DNA of 53,572 nt from Priapulus caudatus (GCF_000485595.1 NW_014577263.1:211580-265151); one strand, 5' to 3'; numbered from the stretch's first letter, positions 35,655 to 47,905 are shown. Numbers and translations are program-made. The notes: a model not told the origin generated them from the letters alone.

Positions 35655-35892
35655 CCTCTCTCTATTTCTTTCGCTTCTCGCACTCTCTCTCTCTCTCTCC
35701 TCTTCTTCTCTCTCTCTCTCTATCTCTTTCTCCTCTCTTCTCTCTCTCTCATCTCCCTCTTTCTTCCTCTCTCCTCTCTCTCTCTCTCACTCTCCTCTCT
35801 TCTCTTTTCTCTCCTCTCTCTCTCCTCTCTCTCTCTCTTCTCTATCTTTCTCTTCTCTCGTCTCATCTCTCTCTCTTCCTCTCTTCTCTCTC

Positions 35893-35977
<85 letters not shown>

Positions 35978-36027
35978 CTCTCTCGCTCTCTCGCTTCTCT
36001 CGCTCTCTCGCTCTCTCTCGCTCCTCG

Positions 36028-36065
<38 letters not shown>

Positions 36066-36190
36066 CTCTCCTCTCTCTTCATCTGCTCTCATCTCTCTCT
36101 CTTTCCTCCTCTGTCAATCTCTATCTCTCGCTCTCTCCTCTCTCTCTCTCCTTGTCTCTCTCTCCTTTCTTTCTCTCTTTGTCGATCTCT

Positions 36191-36240
<50 letters not shown>

Positions 36241-36241
36241 G

Positions 36242-36299
<58 letters not shown>

Positions 36300-36305
36300 C
36301 CTATT
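35576..36305. repeat. (CT)n microsatellite, about 0.7 kb
   Basis: Pure and interrupted CTCTCT tract. Translations give long Ser/Leu or Arg/Glu strings in several frames, which are artefacts of the repeat. Confidence 0.97.
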
Positions 36306-38317
36306 CACGCGCAGTCGCGTTGGGGCTGGGTGGGGGTTGACACATGTCGTGTCATACTCGGATTGACTATGGTAGAGCTAGGATCGTCTGCACTGTGTAC
36401 TGCTCTGAATCGGTGCTCGAGTATCCCAGATTAGAATTCACTTAACTGGTATCAAAATCTACTGCAAATCCTGATGCATGAAGGAGAAATCGGTGGTGGG
36501 TGGGAGTGGGAGGAGGTTCCCTATAAATCAACCCAGTAATGCAAAAATAATTCCTTATGGTTATAGTGTGGGTCAATTGTGAAGGTCAAGGGCACTGCAT
36601 AGGTAGAGTCACACACACGCGCATGTACGTGCCCTATGTGAGCACGATTCTCCATGACATATATGTGTTGTCTTTTCTCAGGTTTTTGATTTGTACAAAA
36701 TGTTGGCCTCCGTTTGTAACGTGTTATAGCGGCGTGGCGACGAAACGGACGATAGAATAGCAGGTGGTAGAATCGTTACGCGCAACCACGGTGACATATG
36801 CGACCGGTGTTGACACCGTTACCTGTGACTCTGTCACTACAGGTGACAGCGACAGCAGTGCTAAATTCTGCAGCTCATAGGCTTGTGGTCGGGAGAAATG
36901 CACGCGTGGTCGCTCGAACCAGTAGACGTCTATTGTGTTGTGTGACACCAGGTGGCGCTTGTGCTTAAGGTTGCGGGGAAACGGAACCTATCAGCGATGT
37001 CGATTGAACATTGTTTGGGTTTCTTGGCTGTGCTGAACTTGTGTGTGTGTGTGTGTGTTATATATTTAATTTTATTTATTGTAAAATAAACTGCGGGAAA
37101 GTGGGAAAAAATTCATTTTGTCGCAGCGAATTTGTAAAAGCCGTTTTCAGTCGAGAATAAAGGTCATATGGTCACATTTCTGATATTACAGCATATACAT
37201 TTCAGATGTCAGGAATGTGCGCATTACTAAAATTAAACGACACAAATGTAGATGATATCAGTCCTGATGATATCAGGAGCGAATAAAGTACAAGGGGGGC
37301 TTTCACTAGGGAAGTATAATGTGTGCAACTGTTTTAATGGCCATCTTGTGGTGAGATAACTGAAACATCAAACAAACGATGTTTTAACGACATCAACTGC
37401 TAAAAAATTGGTTCCAGGCACATCGTCTTAGTATTTTGTTGCCCGAGTTCATGTTATTTACTTCCATGTCTAATACCTAACTTGGTATTACATTGGTATG
37501 AGTGGGCTACTGCTTTCAATTGTGACACAGATTATCAATGGTATCTTCCACTACTACCAGTTTACTGCTACTACTACAATCAAATTTGAAGAAAATAAAC
37601 ATATAATCAAGAAAATCAAATTATTTTGATCAAGCATTACGTTTATTTCCTACATTTACCATATGTACAGCACCGTTCTTCTAATACATAGCAGCAGATG
37701 TCTCCTAAAGTAATCTCTAGCAGCTCTATTGCACATTATACTCTTGTTTGATTAAAATAACACATGCACGAGGGAATGAGTGATGATGATGAGAATGTGA
37801 AAATAAAAATGGAGTACAAATTGTACTCACAGAAGTGCAACATTCTCTATGACATGGCTGTACATTATGACAGATCATCGTCGCTACGAAATGAGCGCAC
37901 GGAATTGTGATCACCTGATACATCCATTAGCTTTCCCAGCGGAAAGAAATGCACGAGCTTTTTAGTAGTATTTACATGCATCAATACTGAACTAGGAATG
38001 TATACACATTGGAGGTACATATATTAGAATGACTTTTGATGATATACATGTAGGCATAAAAACGATCTCGATGTCTATGCAAGTTTAAAACTAATAAAAG
38101 TAGCAAGATAGAGTAGAGAATAAAACGTCACTAAACAGGCTGTTACATAAGAGTGAAACACTGCTAAAATTAAAATGGTGCTATGTACAGAAAATAAAAC
38201 AAACACAGGTATTAGAGGATACATAAATCCAGATGCGACATCAGGGACACATTCTAAATTAAGCTGCAGTGTTCATACACAACATAAAAGGCAACTTTCA
38301 CAACACAGTAAAATCTA
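36306..38317. other. Unassigned region
   Basis: No gene that I can support. It contains a short (GT)n run near 37041 and a compact inverted motif at about 37260-37285 (TCCTGATGATATCAGGA) that resembles the ends of the CAGGAGT family. Confidence 0.4.
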
Positions 38318-38858
38318 TAGCCTCGTCTACACGACCACCTTAACTCGAGTTAAGCGTCTACACGGGGCGGGGCATTAACTCGAGTTAGCTTAACCTCGCC
38401 AGTCGATCGAGGTTAAACTAACTCTAGTTAAGGCTCCGTATAGACGCTTAACTCGAGTTAGTGAATAGTACATAACTCCACGATAGGCAGCAACACTAGT
38501 ACGATGTACGTACACATGCACGCACGCACGTGTACGTGCACACACATGGACGCACGCACGCACGTGTACGTGCACGGACGCACGCACGCACGGGTACGTG
38601 CACACACACAGACGCACGCACGAACGTGTACGTGCACATGCACACACGCACGCACTCACGCATGCACGAACGTGTACGTGCACACGCACGCACGTGTACT
38701 TGCACACGCACGTACGTACGAACGAACGAACGTATACCTGCACATGCACGCACGCACGCATAATAAATCGGTAATAATCGCTATCGGGTGTTGTCGTGTA
38801 GACGCTAACTCGAGTCAACGCTTAAGTCGAGTCAAGGTTCGCCGTGTAGACGAGGCTA
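38318..38858. mobile_element. 0.54-kb terminal-inverted-repeat element
   Basis: Perfect terminal arms TAGCCTCGTCTACACG and CGTGTAGACGAGGCTA. Inside each end are several AACTCGAGTTAA palindromes and further TCTACACG/GTAGACG motifs; the core is an ACGC/GTAC microsatellite (38510-38762). If the outer TA is a target duplication, the arms are 14 bp (GCCTCGTCTACACG). Non-autonomous: no transposase frame. Confidence 0.8.
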
Positions 38859-39426
38859 ATGTCCATCACTGCCATTAATTCATCTAAAAGAAGCTCATAC
38901 TTCTACATTAAGACCTTGGTTTTTAGAATAAATCTTTAAAAAAATAGGAGCATATTCTTCCATTATTCCAGAGGCTGGTAATGCTCTTGGGTGCTAGGTG
39001 GGCAATGGAATAAGGATGCAACCTTACTAAATGGGGGAAACCCCACTATGAACATGCGCTCCAGCAACATAGAGCAATACCAGCAACAATGGATTCGAAA
39101 TTGCTTTGTCACTCTCACACGCACATGCGCACATGCGCACGTAATCAACTCATGATATCAACCTGGTCCTCGCAACCAAAGCATGCAGTAGAAAATTCCT
39201 CGATTATCAAAAATATCTTCTCAAAGCGGTGCCTCGGAGCCACTCCACTAGAGAGGCAAGCCTTGCACTTGGCGACAGCACCATCACTTGCGCGTGCGCT
39301 GCTTTCACGAGGCTTCTCAGAGCCGTCTTCCGTTTGCATAATTCTGACTGAATACTGGAACCTCACCGCGCAGCCGACACGTACAGGGGGTTACGCACAT
39401 TTGCCTTTTCGCCTCCTCAGACTGCC
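38859..39426. other. 3' flank of the cyclin A gene
   Basis: Downstream, on the minus strand, of the cyclin A stop codon. Probably its 3' untranslated region; AATAAA-type signals on the minus strand would read TTTATT on the strand given here. Nothing else is recognisable. Confidence 0.35.
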
Positions 39427-42400
39427 TTACACGCTGGGTATCGTGGTGGAAGGTAAGAGCGAAGCGACGCCATTGTTTCTGTAAAATACGCAAAAAACAC
39501 GTGGTGAGTGGACTGCAATAGAATAGCATCAACAGTGTGACCGACCAAAACACTGTAAAATTCGACAGTAGTATTCTAGGGGAAGGCTCTACGGTTGCCA
39601 ACCCTCATCGCAAGCTCACGCACACTCACTTGGAATTCTTGTACTTGTCGCATATGGCTTGCTGGCCACTGCTAGCAGCGTTCGACCACGCCCTCTGCAT
39701 GTCTTGCAGCAGCGGCTGCAGCTGCTCCACCTGGTAGCCGCTAAACATCTGAACGTCCATCGGCTGCAGTGCAGACAGAACAATGGTGTCAGGTTCAGAG
39801 CCACTCGCTTCATTCTCAAAATCTTGAGTTGCTGAGCATACTACTGCCAACACTTGATGATAAAAATGTCATCTGCCTACTACTAGCATAACACACGAAA
39901 AAACAAACCAAACATGGTAGAAATTCACGCGCACTTTACTGGCAAATGTCTCTCTTACCCATGGCTCTCTACCCATAGCGTGGTTGGCCAGCATCATCGC
40001 AGCAGCACCGATCGTGGACGGCAAATACTTCAAAAACACTTCAGCGTTGAGCAGGGTCAATTCCGACAGATACTGAAGCACAAATCGTAAACTATGGTAC
40101 AATACCGGACTTATATTTAACTTTTTCAATTTTCTTACTAACGTTCAATTGCAAAGGCTCAAATCTGAGAACCAGCAACAAGTTGCATGAAAAACTGTGG
40201 TTAAAAATTGGAGAGGGATGAGATTGAGTGCATTGAGGTCGTGCCCTAGTCATAGTTCGGAGAATAAATGTCGATTATCATGAGTCTTAGTTACCATGGC
40301 AAGAGATGTGGTCTTGTCGTCACACTGACACATGTAAGCGAACCTCTGCAGGAAGCAGAGAGCAGTCGGCACGGCAACGTCAAACGACAGCACTTTCAGC
40401 ACCAGATGTTCCATGCGAAGAACCTGTGATTGTAAGCAATCATGCCTCTTCAGTGGCGTAATACATGGTCAGCACATTAACCTTTTTGCCTAATTTCTCA
40501 AGTGTGTACCTTCACCCTTTCTCCCTCACCCTCTCTCTATCCCGTTCAGTTATTTGTGACTTTCAACTTATACCAGTGAATAGAGAAAGCATGCTAACCT
40601 GTGGCTGGGTGTACGTATCGTCTGTGATGTAGACAAACTCGCCAATGTCCGGTGGATAGATCTCTTCGTATTTCCTGAAATGTTATAAACCCAATCATTA
40701 AAAAACCCAATTATTTGCAATAATTTCATTAACTCTTGTGGATCAGTAACTAACGAAACTATTTCATAACGTACCATCGCCTAAATTGCAACCCAGACGT
40801 CGTAGCATGCCGAGTTCGAACACCCAAATGGAATTCTGAGCAGCATTCACTCAAACGAAGGGTAATCCTTCAATCTACTACTGCTTTACGAAGACGCGAG
40901 ATCATTCGATCGGATGATAGTCCTGTCTCAGCACATTATCACTACCTGGACATTATTAGAGATGCAAATTACATTCTACCGACTCAGCGCCCGCCCGACA
41001 GACGACGAGATATACGGACCTACACCTCCGACCTCTGAGTTACAACTTACATCTTACATCATACCGGATACCGACTCGGCGGCCAGACGACGAGATCTAC
41101 GGACCTACACCTCTGAGTTACATCTTACCGGATACCGACTCGGCGCCCAGACGACGAGATCTACGGACCTACACCTCTGAGTTACATCTTACCGGATACC
41201 TACTCGGCGCCCAGACGACAAGATCTACGGACTCAGCGCCCAGACGACGAGATCTACGGACTCACCCGGCGAGGAACATGCTGGCTGCGCCGACCAGCTG
41301 CAGCTTTCCACGCATCACCGACATGCAGGAGAGAAAGCGGTCGACGTAGGAGACGGCGAGGTAGAGCGTCTCCGTGTGCATCTTGTACTCCTCGCCGACC
41401 TCGACGAGCCAGTCGACGAGGATGCTGCGCATCGTGTAGGTGATGTCCGGCTGCTTGCGCATGTAGCCGAGCCGCGGCCGCGAGCGCGTCTGAGGAGACG
41501 AGAGAACACAAGACGGGAACGTCAATCTTCGCGTCGATGGTTAAATAAACTCGTAAAATATTAGTCTTAAACGTCCAAGGGACTATATCGAAGACGGCGT
41601 AAGATAAGACAGTATAATGGTTGGATGTCGCACTATTTCGATACTGTTGCTTTGTTCTAATTTAAGTTGTATTCAAATGTGTCTCGCCACGGTAAATGCT
41701 ATGATGCCTACAGAGGTAAAATAGCTTAATAAGGTTTCCCAGTATACCAATATCATGTTTAAAAATTTTTAGGAACCGTTGCAGCATCCACTGTGGTTGA
41801 GTTATATCTAGCAAGTAGACATGTGCATAGCCATTGGGCGAGATGGTTACCTCTGCTTCCCTGAGATATTGATAGATATCTGCAGAATACTCTGCTACGC
41901 AGAGCGTGACATCGTCTTCATGTTTTTTCTCGCAGTCAACATCTAGGTTCTCATCAATAGTTGTGTCAAGGATCATTGGAGAATCTGTTGGGAAGAAAAT
42001 GATCTAGGAATAAACGTTATAATTGAACTTGTTCATTATTTTTTTACTTAAACAAATATAATTTGTGATCCATGATAGATATATATGATGGGAATATTAT
42101 AGTTACCAGTTGCCTCAATGCTATCGTTGATCGGGTAGAACCCTGACTGACTAGGTCTGCTGGTTGGGTGTGATGGACCCAGAGTTGTCACTCCTGCGTG
42201 AAGTTTTAAATGCGTGGACGAATCACTTTCCTGTGGTCTGGATATTTCCTGGGCTTGATTGTCAAGATGAATACGGAATCCTTGTGATTGGACAACATTA
42301 GGTTGTCCTGCAAATTCTTTCTCTTTTCGGGAGTATATATTTTCATCACACACATCATCAGGGAAGACATTAGGCTGAAATAAAAATACAATGCCACGTA

Positions 42401-43071
42401 GTCGTAGGGCGTAAGACTTGACGATCCCAAGTTGCGTCCTGCTTACAATGTGTACGTGTAGTTCTATTGCTACAACAAAATTGCATTCTATTTTACCAAG
42501 ACAACCAGATACGCAAATATAAAACACACAATAGAACTACACTATACTATCAATAAGTAATACTAACAGTTTATATGTTAATTTGAACTTCAATTTATCG
42601 TACAATGTCAAGTTCAAGACAGAATCAATAGGCCCCCTATTTCAAAATTCAAATCGGACCAAGGCTAAAGCAAGGTCTTTTGTCTGCCACAGTTATCAAT
42701 TTGAAACATGTGTTTACTTATTTTAGTTCTAGTTTATTCGAATATACTATACTAGTTACTACTTCATGCAAATAATAGTTTCAACACTATATGGGGAAAG
42801 TTATAATATCGCTATGTTTGTAAAAGACACCGCCTGAATGGCAGTTGCGGCTACCAGATTCTGTCATATTCCATCTTACACTTACCTGCTGTTTGGCCGC
42901 TCTAGACGGCTGTACTCGGTTAACTCTACTGGTTATCGTTCCCAACGCAGTCCTCCTTTGAGCCTGACCATTATCACCAGCTTGTAAACCTTTTCCATGA
43001 ATTCTTCCCAGTCCTTGGTAGTCATTTTCGGAACTCTGAATTCGTTGACTAGACAAACCGTTGTTCGCCAT
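39427..43071 (-). CDS. CCNA: Cyclin A, nine coding exons
   Basis: Regulatory subunit of CDK1/CDK2 for S phase and entry into mitosis. Exons in order: 43071-42886, 42374-42107, 41984-41851, 41489-41266, 40674-40599, 40423-40295, 40072-39959, 39763-39630 and 39478-39427. They total 1317 bases, 438 residues; human cyclin A2 has 432. All phases match. The first exon holds a destruction box (RTALGTITS). Exon 3 carries the acidic stretch before the box ([15 protein letters not shown]). Exon 4 is the first cyclin fold: [20 protein letters not shown], with MRSIL in place of the substrate-docking MRAIL, then LVEVGEEYK and [16 protein letters not shown]. Exons 5-6 read [19 protein letters not shown] and [15 protein letters not shown]; exons 7-9 are the second fold and the tail ([31 protein letters not shown], then [10 protein letters not shown]). 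It looks intact. Intron 4 carries a minisatellite against its donor. Confidence 0.96.
40975..41262. repeat. About 64-bp tandem repeat in cyclin A intron 4
   Basis: Four units built on GACTCGGCGCCCAGACGACG, AGATCTACGGACCTACACCT and CTGAGTTACATCTTACCGGA. The last units shorten, and the array abuts the donor of exon 4; the sequence over the donor (GATCTACGGACTCACCCGGC) itself resembles the unit (GATCTACGGACTCAGCGCCC). Confidence 0.9.
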
Positions 43072-43295
43072 TATTGTTGAACAGTGTGGTTCTAAACCTC
43101 CGTTTTCTCCTTACAGAGGCTACAAATCTCAACAATTTTCACCCAAGAAGTAAAGGAGGTAGCAACAAATGTGCCTTCTTAGTTTCTGTTCATAGAGAAG
43201 AATGAAAGTGACGTTTAGTTGCCTGCTTTTCAACCGTTCTACCAGCAGTTTTTTTGTACACTGTCGTACTGCCACAGCTGTGATAGCAATGAACG

Positions 43296-43352
43296 TTAAA
43301 CTCCCCGCGAACCAAACGTCAACCAATCACAGAGACACAGTGCGTCACGTGA
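43296..43352 (-). promoter_or_regulatory. Cyclin A promoter module: CRE-like site, reverse CCAAT, CDE/CHR-like pair
   Basis: Reading on the minus strand, toward the ATG at 43071: TCACGTGACGCA (CRE/E-box-like, 43339-43350), GATTGG (reverse CCAAT, 43322-43328), then CGCGG (43304-43308), four bases, TTTAA (43296-43300). Vertebrate cyclin A2 promoters have the same order of sites (CRE, reverse CCAAT for NF-Y, CDE CGCGG and CHR TTGAA), with similar spacing. These sites give S/G2-specific expression there. The sites are seen; the function here is inferred. Confidence 0.55.
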
Positions 43353-43883
43353 TAAACAACATTGTAAATAGGAGCGCGGATACGCGGGCACTTTTTCTGA
43401 TGTATGATTCACGTGATAAATAAATAGTAAATTCAACCCGGTTCTATTCAGTGATATGTTGCTTTTCGTCATAAACGATTTTTCATTTTAGATGCATGTA
43501 AATAAACAGGTCTTCTTACTAACAGAGGAGCGTACAATAATACGAGATATCTATCAAAAACGTGCACACGATACGTAGCCTAACTAAGACGTAGGAAGGG
43601 CGCGCATGCACATATACCATACGAAAATAAAATATAATAAAATAACAATAAGTTCAAATAACCCAAAACATAAATACAACAAATAATAAAAAAATTCATC
43701 CATTTGGCCAAACTCTATTATTAAATGTGTGTGGTTTCTTCGAACAGTAAATGAGTATTTCCTCCTTACTGAAAGCTTATATTATACGTGTTATACGTAA
43801 ATATATATACATACAATATATAAAATTAATGTTATATTCTATGTTCTAATTATATTATATTATGTTCTAAATGTTATTTATGC
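43353..43883. other. Intergenic region upstream of cyclin A
   Basis: A+T-rich DNA without a supportable gene. Contains TATATA-type stretches at 43800-43870. Confidence 0.4.
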
Positions 43884-44058
43884 GGGCCGGGTATACATGA
43901 GGAAACATAACCCGGGTTATGCGTCTATATGAGAAAATAACCATGTAGTTGTATCTACACGAGGAAAAATAACCCGGATTACGCGCCAATACAACGCGAG
44001 GGAAAATAATACGCGTTAAGAGGAAAAGGATCCGGGTTTATTCCTCGCGTAGATACGC
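43884..44058. mobile_element. Foldback repeat with AACCCGG motifs
   Basis: Inverted arms GTATCTACACGAGGAAAAAT (from 43951) and ATTCCTCGCGTAGATAC (to 44056), each next to an AACCCGG/CCGGGTT motif. Two further half-copies (GTATACATGAGGAAACATAA and GTCTATATGAGAAAATAACC) precede it. No coding capacity; probably a non-autonomous DNA element. Confidence 0.6.
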
Positions 44059-44142
44059 AATATTGCACGAAAACTTTCACACGAATCGCGATCGTGTGCG
44101 ACATGACCTGAACCTGAACGTATCGTACAGCGCTATCACTCA

Positions 44143-44343
44143 TTGATGTTTTTGGAGCGATTTCGGGGTTCTAATTTTGAGAAAACCACACAAATTATTT
44201 GCCCCTCTACTGCAACCTGTGAACGAGGATTTTCTTTGCTGAAGTACACAAAAACAGATACACTGCATACTGTGCTGTCAGTCTATTATATCTGCATGCA
44301 TGCACCGCTATATTCTCTGCGCTTACGATCCAGCCCCAAATAA
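44143..44343 (+). pseudogene. hAT transposase remnant (C-terminal dimerisation region)
   Basis: The open frame includes IICPSTATCERGFSLLKYTK, which matches the conserved P-(T/S)-(S/T)-A-x-x-E-R-x-F-S-x-x-K pattern of the hAT C-terminal dimerisation domain found in ZBED-like and other hAT transposases. No zinc finger, catalytic core or further hAT frame is visible nearby, so it is a fragment. It lies 85 bp past a foldback repeat. Confidence 0.65.
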
Positions 44344-45078
44344 ACCTGAACATATTTTAATAATTTATTGGAATGTGGTGGGTTTTTGATAATAAACTGA
44401 CACTTGAACAATTTTAAAATTTAAACAAACTGCATGCTGTGTCCCAACATGAATATATTTTGTATACAAACTCGTATCAGCTGTTCAACTTTCTACTGTG
44501 CCGTTAAGTGAAACGCTGGATGTTGACTATAGTTGGACCTTCATTTACGTTATTTACCATTTAAATTCATATTAGAAAAAAAACCTTATGTATTTCTTTA
44601 TGTTTTTCGGGCAAGTGACTTTTGCCTCCGGGCAACCATTTTCATAACCCACTTGCCCGAAAGGGCAAATGGGAAAAATAAAATATGTAGCACCCTGTAA
44701 GGGTCAGCATATTGTACAGGAATAGGATCATAGCAGTCCTGTGGATCATGATCAGTAGCACATACGGATGCTGACAGTGGGAACGGGTAATGCATGACAC
44801 AGCAGTTAGTACAAATATGCCTAACGACACTCGCGTTTTTCGAAGCAAAGCTGCCGATGCGGGTCTTCAATCACCTAACACGAGGGTAGACCCAGTCTGT
44901 GCGAAATTAAAATAGAGCGAGAGAGTAGAATAGAAATTAAATAGAAGCTTCTATATAGTATTCTATATAGTATTCTAAATAGAGAAAAATGCGAGTTTTC
45001 GTGAAGAATAAGACACACGTGACCCCCCAATATGTGGACATGGAAGTGGAATTTGAAGGAGGCACTACCGTTACATAC
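44344..45078. other. Unassigned region
   Basis: Follows the last visible exon of the Hsp110 middle block (minus strand). I searched the minus strand for the next expected Hsp110 exon (lysine-rich segment leading to the helical domain) and did not find it. A short inverted motif TTTGCCC(G/C)GGGCAA sits near 44607-44665. Confidence 0.4.
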
Positions 45079-45408
45079 TTTCCCTTCGGCCGGCACTTCT
45101 TCTGTTTTCTCCGTCTCGTTCTTCTCCGCCTTGGCATTTTGTGAAGAAGGGGTCTAAATTGCACAGACAGAGGTAGGGTGTTAAGATGAAACGTCAAGGC
45201 GAAATTACCCACGTCTCCACTCGAAAGTTAAAAAAAAACAACGTAAACTGCAAATAACTCGTGCATAATGTGTAGAATGTGATAGCACACAAACAAAGCT
45301 GTGAGGATGCACACACGTGTACAATTGCAGGCGCACACACGCACGCACACACACATGCACACACGGACACAGGAATCCAAGCGCAGATGCACGCACGCAC
45401 GCACGCAT

Positions 45409-45455
<47 letters not shown>

Positions 45456-47072
45456 TGCACTGCCGGCAAAGGAAACATTTTCCCCCGTTCGCAATCTCCT
45501 ACATTGCTACGGGTCGTCGAAACAGCGTAACGAGACGAGCAGACAGACAGACGAACCTCCTGCTCCATGGCCTCGGGCGTGGCCCCCGCCGCCGCCGCCG
45601 CCGCCGCTGCAGCAGCCGGCTCCTCATTGGGACCGTTCTCCTGCGTCGGGGACTCCTCCTCCTGCGGCGGCTGCGCCTCGGATCCCTCCAAGTCCATCGG
45701 CTCCTCCGCCTTGTCCGCCTCCGTCTTCTTGTCGACCTTCTCCAACATCGACGCGGACGAGACGGTGAAGATGCCGTGCAGGTTGATGCGCACCTTGACC
45801 TTGACCTTCGAACTCTCGCCCTCAGGTGTCGGCGTGATGTTCTTTATCGAAAACCGTCCTGAAGGTAGACGGTGAAACGAAAATTGGTAAAAATCGGTCG
45901 CTCGTTTTACACTAGGGAATGTCCCCGATCGACTTTAAGTATCTATGAACTACAGAGTAGACATCTAATTTAATTAAATATCAAATTTTTTAGTGGTAGA
46001 GTTTTTAGAGTATAAGTCTGTAAGACAAGTAAAACAAATAAAGCACTACCTACTCTCATCCAGCCCATACCGAATAAAGAATATAAAATGGCAATTCACA
46101 TTTCAAATCTATGTAAACATCCACATTTTCTTGTTGGCACATTAACACAGCAGCCAACTGACGTGAATACGGCTACGCAGAAAATTTATTTCCAAACTTT
46201 CACCGCCGAAATGAACGAACGAATGAACGAACAAATAGATGAACGAACAAATGGATGAACAAACAAATGGATGAACGAACGAACGGAGAACGTGAGAAGC
46301 GCGCACGCACCTATCCGCGGATTGTCGTAAGGAATGTTGTTCGGGTACGAGTATCTGCTGTCGATGTCGAAAGGTTCCTTCCTGTAGAAGGTCAGCATCT
46401 TCGAGAACGGCACTGCGTGGAACTCAGTGAACACCTCCAGTTCCCTGGAACATCAACGATCACGTTACGATTCACGTAAGACTTGTTCACGCACCCACGT
46501 GAACGGCAGTCGCCTTACCAGAATAAATGGTCCACATACATTTTTTCGGAACTTTTCCAGGAGTTTGGGGTCTATAGGGTCTAGTTGGGTCTATTTTCCA
46601 GAACCCCTCCAAGATTTATAAAATATTTGTACATTGTATCTTCTAATCAACAATTAGTGAACAAACACTCGACACGAGAAATTTGTTCTCAATCGTGGAC
46701 ATGAAACACGGCTATACATATTCAGTGAATTAAAATTTCTATTATCATGTACGGAATTTGTGGACCCAATAGATATGTGGTAAATTTCTATAACCTTCCA
46801 GACATGGACTACTCCAGAACTTTTTAGGTTTTTAGAACTGGTACGAACCCTGATAGAGCACGTTACAGTGAGACACCAATTGCCTGCAATTTCGTTTCAA
46901 CACAGCTACGACCTGCCAGCAGCATTTACGCTTACGACTTGGCAGTAGAGCTAATTGTATGTGCTCACCCGTCATCTGCGTTGGGATCCTTCCACATCAA
47001 GGTGATGGGATACGGCTGTAAGTCTGTCACAGAAAACTCCCTCACCTTGAAGGCAGGCGACAGCATTGCGCA
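45079..47072 (-). CDS. Hsp110/HSPA4-type chaperone, middle exons (5' and 3' parts missing)
   Basis: Hsp110 proteins are Hsp70 relatives that serve as nucleotide exchange factors and hold unfolded proteins in the cytosol. Exons in order: 47072-46969, 46444-46311, 45858-45557 and 45153-45079; phases 2, 1 and 0 all match. They begin [20 protein letters not shown] (HSPA4: [13 protein letters not shown]), the start of the substrate-binding beta domain after the ATPase domain. They continue [40 protein letters not shown] and an acidic loop with PMDLEG, a run of ten alanines, and [20 protein letters not shown]. The ATPase exons should lie at 47.1-50.4 kb and the C-terminal exons below 45 kb; neither is there. 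The missing C-terminal part is of the kind found at 50401-52656, which lies upstream. Confidence 0.92.
45315..45460. repeat. (GCAC)n microsatellite
   Basis: ACGCACGC run with CATG interruptions in the intron between the third and fourth exons of the Hsp110 middle block. Confidence 0.95.
46205..46290. repeat. (GAAC/GAAT)n microsatellite
   Basis: Repeats of GAACGAACAAATGGAT adjoining the donor side of the second exon in the Hsp110 middle block. Confidence 0.85.
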
Positions 47073-47211
47073 CTGAAACACGTGGCACATGCACACTGTA
47101 CATCCACCTTGATTGCACAGCGGTTACTAGATTTTTAAGCTCAAATGCATAACCAAGCATGCATACTGTACGCAGATACGCACAGAAAGACCATTAAGTG
47201 TCTCGACATTT

Positions 47212-47375
47212 TTTCTCACAGACCGAACCCTCTATACACTGCGTATGAGAAACACATTACTGCACCATGTTTCTGTCGACAGTCTACAAGAAAAATTATG
47301 ACGTCAGTGTATGAAAAAATTTGTCCCGAGTGCTGGGACTAATTCTCAGACTAATTTTCTTTCTGACAACGTGCA
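47212..47375 (+). mobile_element. GACAACGGG-family element
   Basis: TTTTTTCTCACAGACCGAAC, CCTCTATACACTGCGTATGA, TTTCTGTCGACAGTCTACAAG and an end of the type CTAATTTTCTTTCTGACAAC. Same motif order as at 30803 and 52870. Confidence 0.6.
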
Positions 47376-47905
47376 ACCGCAGGGGAGAAAACTCGTGGGA
47401 CGTGTCCCAAAAAAACACCGTTTCAACGCTTGTAAACTCCGCATTCATCGTAAACGATGAAATATGAAAAATGAGAATAAAACAAAATAAAACCACGGAC
47501 GTTTCGCGCAAGTAAAAGAAAGACATCAAATGCTGGATTTAAGGTGACAGTAACTTTATTCGTTTAACGTGTGTGACGCTGCGAGACATGATAATACTTA
47601 ACACTTCGTAAGTCGTACGGCGTTTACCTCGGCTGCTGTAAAATAATCAAACGGGATACTGGGGAAAGATGCTGGAGCACGGCGGAGTCGGTGATCACCG
47701 GCCATCCCGTGTGCTTGTGAGTCACATCACGGATGTGTTTCTATGGCAACGGCTTTGCGCGATATCGTGAATGAACCCGCGTATGTTCAACATGCACAGA
47801 TCCACGACAGCGGGCATATATACTTGTGAAACAGACAGGTAACGCGTGACGTGCGTCAGTGCAGCTACCAGTACTGCCTATACCGTTAATAACATGAACA
47901 ATATT

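Noticed and set aside
35537-36366. Long Ser/Leu-rich and Arg/Glu-rich open frames
   Set aside because: They are the translation of a CT microsatellite in several frames and both strands, without splice sites or domains.
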